Below are positions 59,087-64,000 of a DNA stretch of 64,000 nt, piece after piece. This DNA is from Castanea sativa (Eukaryota > Streptophyta > Magnoliopsida > Fagales > Fagaceae), in contig NC_134019.1 of NCBI RefSeq assembly GCF_040712315.1, positions 36,547,873 to 36,611,872 of the forward strand. Reading direction: 5' to 3'. Under the pieces are notes generated by a model that was given only the letters and a program-made list of their open reading frames with translations, ran no database searches and was not told where the DNA came from. Position 1 is the stretch's first letter. Each line of letters starts with the position of its first letter. Made by a program: the position numbers and the translations under genes.

Positions 59087-61002
59087 TGTCTACAGCCCAA
59101 TTCTCGGTGTTGTTTAATGGGACCCCGGCTGATTTTTTTGGGAGTTCGAGGGGGTTGAGACAAGGGGACCCGCTGTCGCCCATGTTGTTTTTGGTTTTGA
59201 TGGAGGTTCTCAGTAAGATGCTGCAAAGAGCTGAAGGGGCTGGTTTAATTCGAGGTTTTAGGGCTCACGGTAGACGAGGGGGAGGGGTTTGTGTATCGCA
59301 TCTATTGTTTGCGGATGACACGATTCTGTTTTGCGATGCTGATGAGGAGCAGATTCTTTATATTCGGATGCTTCTTCTTTGTTTTCAGGCAGTGACAGGT
59401 CTTAAGGTTAATGTGCTGAAAAGTGAGATGGGTCCTATTGGGGAGGTTCCTAATATCCATGTCTTAGCAGAGCTTTTGGGATGCCGGATTGGATCTTTGC
59501 CTATGACCTATCTTGGTATGCCTTTGGGGGCGTCCTTCAAGTCCCCTACTGTTTGGAATCCTATCTTGGAGAATTTTGAGCGTAAGTTGGCCGGTTGGAA
59601 GAAGTTGTATTTGTCAAAAGGTGGAAGACTAACGTTGCTTAAAAGCACTTTGTCTAGTCTTCCCACTTATTATCTGTCGCTTTTTACCATCCCTACGCAT
59701 GTGGCCAATAAAATTGAGAGGTTGCAAAGGGATTTCTTGTGGGGGGAATCCAAGCTTCATTTGGTGGGGTGGGATAAGGTGTGTGCACCTTTGAAAAATG
59801 GTGGGTTAGGGGTAAGGAAATTAACTACCTTTAATAAAGCTTTACTAGGGAAGTGGTTATGGAGGTTTGGGATTGAGGAGACAAGGCTTTGGAGAAGAGT
59901 CATAGCCCTTAAGTTTGGGGAAGATTGGGGGGGATGGAAGTCCAAGCTAGGTAGAGGGGCGCATGGGTGTGGCTTGTGGAGAAGTATCCGAATGGGATGG
60001 GAGGATTTCAGCAAGAATACTTTCTTTGAGGTAGGGGTGGGGGATAGAGTGAAGCTTTGGACTGACCATTGGTGTGGGGAGTCTCCTCTTCAGTTGTCTT
60101 TTCCGAGCGTGTATGGGATTGCATCCAATAAAGAGGCATCGGTGGCCTCTTCTCTTGAACGGTTGGGGATTGAGGAGCGGAGAAGCTGGAATGTTCGTTT
60201 TATTCGGAGTCCTAATGATTGGGAGATGCGTGAAGTGGATGATTTTCTACAAACATTGGGCTCCAATCTTCCTCACACCGAAAATGTAGATCGTATGCGA
60301 TGGAAGTTGACAAAGAACGGGGTCTTTGATATTCGTTCGTTTTACAATAAGTTGAGAAGCTCTGCGCCTATTATCTTCCCTTGGAAAGGGGTTTGGAAGG
60401 TTAAGGCTCCTAGGCGTGTCTCTTTCTTTGTGTGGACTGCTGTTTGGGATAGGATCCTTACAGGGGATAATTTGAGGGGAAGAGGGTTGGATTTTGTCGA
60501 TTGGTGTATCATGTGCCGCTGTAATGGGGAGACGGCGGATCATTTGTTATTACATTGTGGAAAGGCTTCTAGACTGTGGAGTTTGGTTCTTAGATCTTTT
60601 GGGTTTTCCTGGGTCTTGCCTAGATCGATTGCGGATACTCTATTCAGTTGGTGGAATTGGCTTGGAAAGCATTCGTCTAGCATTTGGAATTTAGCTCCTT
60701 TATGCTTGATGTGGTGTCTCTGGAAGGAACGCAATAGGAGGACGTTTGAGGACATGGAAAGTTCAGACGACCAGCTTTTGGCTTCTCTTAGTGGCACTCT
60801 GTTTGATTGGTCTAGGGCTTGGGGACTCACCTCTAGTGAATCTCTCCCTACGTTTCTTAGTTCTCTTATGTGTTCTTAGTTTTTTCTCCTCTTTTTTCTT
60901 TTTCTTTTTCTCTTCCCTGTGTACTTATCTCTCTGCCTTATGTCTTTTGCATAAGGTAGTGTTTTTTTGAATGCACATATTTTTACCTATCAAAAAAAAA
61001 AA
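59087..61002 (+). mobile_element. L1-type LINE, 5'-truncated, with long open reverse-transcriptase frame
   Basis: A 597-codon frame to the TAG at 60877 begins within the reverse-transcriptase domain ([24 protein letters not shown], the catalytic [13 protein letters not shown]). It continues through the thumb/connection region ([35 protein letters not shown]) to a C-terminal zinc-binding region ([19 protein letters not shown]). The 3' end TTTTTACCTATC is followed by an A-run at 60992-61002. Endonuclease and the RT fingers are missing. No matching target-site duplication was found. It is inserted in, and so is younger than, the surrounding LTR element. The intact frame is an inert fragment. Confidence 0.9.
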
Positions 61003-61338
61003 GCATGTAAAACGATGTCATTTTTGGACGTGTGTCTTTATGTTAGCTGTATGTGTGCCACGTGTCGTAGCTTCATTGGCAACTTGTCATGTCGATTTAA
61101 TTTCTCAAGGGAAATGCTAGGTGGCGTGTCTTGATTGGTCACGTAATTCGAGACACCATTTTTCAACGCCTTTAAATAGTGGATTTTCTCTCAAACCCTC
61201 TGCACTTTTTCAAATTTTCTTTTTTGACATCCTCGTCGTAGTGCCTCGTCAAGAAGTTTCCTGCGTCCGTAGTTCCCTTTCATTTAGACTCAGGTATTTT
61301 CTACATCCTCGTCCTCGGGTTTTAAGCTTTCTAAAAAA
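61003..61338 (+). promoter_or_regulatory. Leader of the Transposase_28-like gene
   Basis: GTGCCACGTGTCGTAGC holds a CACGTG G-box. CCTTTAAATAGTGG near 61170 is a good TATA box about 170 bases before the ATG at 61339. It resumes the host element after the LINE insertion. Confidence 0.5.
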
Positions 61339-63591
61339 ATGTCTATAGAGCTTTCCTCGTCTAGCAATAGCGTTGACAGAGCTATAGACGAGTATCATGA
61401 CCCTAGTAGTTTTAGTGGGTCTAGTGATAGTAGTAATGGTGATAGCCATAGCAGTAGTGAGGGAAACACCACGGACGAGTATACGTCAGGTGTTCCTGGG
61501 ATTCCCTTAAAGGAATTTCAGGAAAGCCTTAGGACGAGGACTGAGTCTGGGTCTAGGGCTGGCACTAGTGCCCCCTCGTCTTCTACTCAAGACGAGGAAG
61601 AAATGGTCTATAGTTGTGCTGTTAGGGTTGCCTCCAAGACAAACGAGAGAAAGTTAGGCCTCCTTAAGTCTTGGTACCAAATCCCTGAAACTTTAAATCC
61701 TAGAGTACCTATGCATGATGAGTGGTGTTGTCAGCCCCGTTTTGGTGTTGGCATTTATGAGGCTTACCTCTTGGGGGGTTTGAGGTTGCCCCTCAATGCC
61801 TTTGCCAAGGAGTTGCTTTCTAGGTTAAGCTTAGGTATTTGTCAGTTCAACCCCAATGCATGGAGGCTAATAGTCGCTATGCAAGTTTTATGGAGGGAGG
61901 TGTTTGAGGGGGATCGTCCTCTTACTGTGGGCGAGTTCCTCTACTGTTATAAGCCCTCTGAGATTAACCAATCCCTTGGCTTTTACCAGCTTACAGCCAG
62001 AGGGAGAGATTATAGGCTGATTAAATCCTTAGTCACCTCAAATAGGAAATGGAAGACGAAGTTCTTCTTCGTCTCTGGCTTTTGGGCTAGACGCCCTATT
62101 AAGGTTGACAGGGATTCATTCCCTCCCTACACAGGAGAATTAGGAAACCTTCGTCCTGAAGGTATGTCTGGCTGTCCCTTCAACTTTTGTTACACTTCGT
62201 ATTGTAGTCGTCTAATCACCCTCCTCTTTTTTGTAGGTGCCAGACGACCTCATTTAAGCAAGTTTTACCTTGGACGAGTTCAGAAAGCTCGTCTACACCC
62301 TGAAAGGGACTTCCACTCCTTAGTCACCTTCCAACGCCTCGCTACTTGGGGACTTGGTCCTGCGCCTACTCCTGAAGCCACAGCCCACGAGCGTACAGTC
62401 CGTAGACATAAGTTTTTATTTTTAAATGATTTCTTGTCATTTCTAAGGGTGATTCTAACGAATTTCTCTGCAGGAATGGCCACCATGAAGGAGAATAAAG
62501 GGAAGGAGATAATGGACGAGAATGTAGGGCCAGAGGTTTAGCCTCAACCTCGTCCTGCCCTCGAGGAGTCTCAGCCTTGTCCTGTCCTTGAGGAGTCTCA
62601 GCAGTCTCATCTTGGGAGTTGATTTGGGGAATCTTCTAAGCAGACGTAAGGAAAAGAGGGCCAAACATAGGTCGTCCAAGGCTAAAAAGGCTCAAACCCA
62701 GGACGATCAATTCCACCCTTTCCTTGTCCCCAAGAGTCCCATCCAAATTTCAGATGTTGATTCTGAACCGAAGGATTCTCCGTCCGTGCAGATCTCGTCC
62801 AAAGCTGACCCTCCTCCCTCGTCTCAGCCTTCTCAACAAGCCCCTCAAAACCTTCTTTCCAGCGAGGGCTTGGCTTGGGAAAGTTTTGAGAAGGTTATGA
62901 CGGACGAAGACGTGATGGTGTGCTATGACATGTATCTAAAGGATTTTGAGCGTTCTGGCGTTCATGACCTTTTTAAGGTATGCCCCCTTCTTTCTTTCTT
63001 TTTTATATGTATATATGCCTCGTCTTGCCAGTTTCGTATATATGCCCATTATAATGAAAATTTTAATTTGTGTAGGCTATGTCTAAGTTTATTACCACGT
63101 ACAGGCAGGCAACTGAATTGGATAAGACGAGGATTCTGCTGGAGAAGACAATCCAAAAGGGAAAGGACGAGTCTACAAGGTGGGCTGAAGTAGCTGCCAA
63201 GGCTAAGGAGGATGCGAAGAAGCTAAGGAGCAACGTCGAGGAGTTGAGGATAGACGTCAAAGAGAAGGACGCTCGTCTTGAACTCCTCTAGAAGAAGAAC
63301 AACGAGCTTAGCACCCTTCTTGCCAAGGCTAAGGGAGACGCGGTTGCAGAGTTTCAGGCGTCCAAACAATTCACTAATCTATTGGACACCAACTACGCAA
63401 CTGGGTTTGAGAATTTCAGGATGGAGGCAGTGGAGAACTTTCCTGAAATTGACTTCAGCCACATTAAACTTAACCTTGGTGGAGCTACTTCAAATTCCCT
63501 CCTCCAGACGAGCTCAGAAGACGCTAATATTGAGGATGATGCCTCTACAAAGCCAGCTCAGGACGATCCCAATGCTGATGCTCCTCCTTGA
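61339..63591 (+). pseudogene. Putative gypsy-type transposon protein (Transposase_28-like), decayed
   Basis: It starts with a Ser-rich, acidic N terminus (MSIELSSSSNSVDRAIDEYH). The conserved domain follows: IYEAYLLGGLRLPLNAFAKE, FNPNAWRLIVAMQVLWREVF, FLYCYKPSEINQSLGFYQLT. A 75-bp in-frame intron (62162-62236) joins LRPE to GARRPHLSKFYLGRVQKARL. A second intron probably ends at the CTGCAG near 62474. Later blocks are GLAWESFEKVMTDEDVMVCY, then after another intron (ends about 63076) a coiled coil rich in Lys/Glu (AEVAAKAKEDAKKLRSNVEE) and a C-terminal FENFRMEAVENFPEIDFSHI. Breaks are TAG 62539-62541, a frame change near 62600-62640, and TAG 63289-63291. Its role is unknown; such proteins are seen only in transposon-like contexts. 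Confidence 0.75.
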
Positions 63592-64000
63592 AGACAAGAT
63601 TTTTTTATTAATCATTCAAAGTGTTTGTTTTTGTTTCTTTATTTTGGTCCACTGTTTTTAGGACATTTTTAAGATGTATTTGAATACAATTTTCTCGTCC
63701 AGAGTTTTCTAGACGAGTTTATTAACAATTACCTTTTTAAGGCTTACTTTGTAAGGGTTTTTGGGCGATGGTCGTCTACCATTGTTTTAGACTTTGATAA
63801 ATGCATACTTTTATCCAGTATTGGATTTTATTGTTTAGACTAGTTTATGCTATACTTTCATCATTAGATGTTATTGGCTTTTAAGTAGTGAGCATTCTAA
63901 GTGTTGTATGGTCGTCCATTCATTTTTCTTATGGACGACCCACATATGCATGGACGTCTTTGTTAGCCATAAATTTTTTTTTAAGTATGACTCGTCTAAA
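63592..64000. other. Downstream part of the LTR element
   Basis: Further GTCGTCC/GGACGAC words (63769, 63912, 63933) show that the element continues to the right edge. No frame is recognisable here. Confidence 0.45.

Noticed and set aside
59087..60879. Intact host protein of 597 residues
   Set aside because: Motifs are those of a LINE reverse transcriptase C-terminal half followed by a poly(A) tail; it is a transposon fragment.

Overview
This 64 kb window is AT-rich plant nuclear DNA, most likely from a woody eudicot. The evidence is plant genes split by GT-AG introns (FBL17-like, ARMC6-like, kelch), Tourist, hAT, Mutator and CACTA elements, Ty1-copia and gypsy-type LTRs, plant L1-type LINEs, tRNA-like SINEs and long (AT)n/(GA)n tracts. 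The repeat style reminds me of Fagaceae, but I cannot prove genus or species. No RNA gene, CRISPR array or bacterial operon is present.

Layout. 1-1705: 3' end and 3' LTR of a copia element. About 1.7-50.9 kb: a decayed array of three related segments. Unit A (about 1.7-10.5 kb) holds kelch copy 1, broken by one stop. Unit B (about 11.8-22.8 kb) holds a broken membrane-protein gene, an ARMC6-like pseudogene, an eroded multi-exon gene and a broken kelch copy 2. Unit C (about 31.4-50.9 kb) holds the only intact member of the membrane-protein family (38494-39102), the same eroded gene, and a 5' stub of kelch copy 3. Unit C is inflated by hAT, Tourist, PIF-like, solo-LTR, Helitron-like and LINE insertions. 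A 4.1 kb hAT element with a decayed transposase (26938-31066) sits between B and C.

Two structural results stand out. First, two nearly identical inverted hAT-like elements (1964-3210 and 10548-11813) have exchanged 8-bp target-site duplications. Turning the DNA between them around restores a perfect duplication to each element. It also puts kelch copy 1 into the same orientation as copies 2 and 3 and makes its intergenic DNA colinear with unit B. A recombination inversion is therefore written into the sequence. Second, 51420-56977 begins CACTACAA, ends TTGTAGTG, and is flanked by AAT on both sides. Inside lies a ten-exon F-box/LRR gene like FBL17 that has a reading-frame problem at its start and no recognisable last exon. 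This looks like a CACTA element that captured a host gene.

From about 58.4 kb to the end is an LTR-bounded 'putative gypsy type transposon' (Transposase_28-like) element. Its coding region carries stops and a frameshift, and a 3' LINE fragment with a 597-codon open frame is nested inside it. The only plausible protein-coding units are the 202-residue membrane protein and, with reservations, the FBL17-like gene. The rest is transposon and pseudogene.
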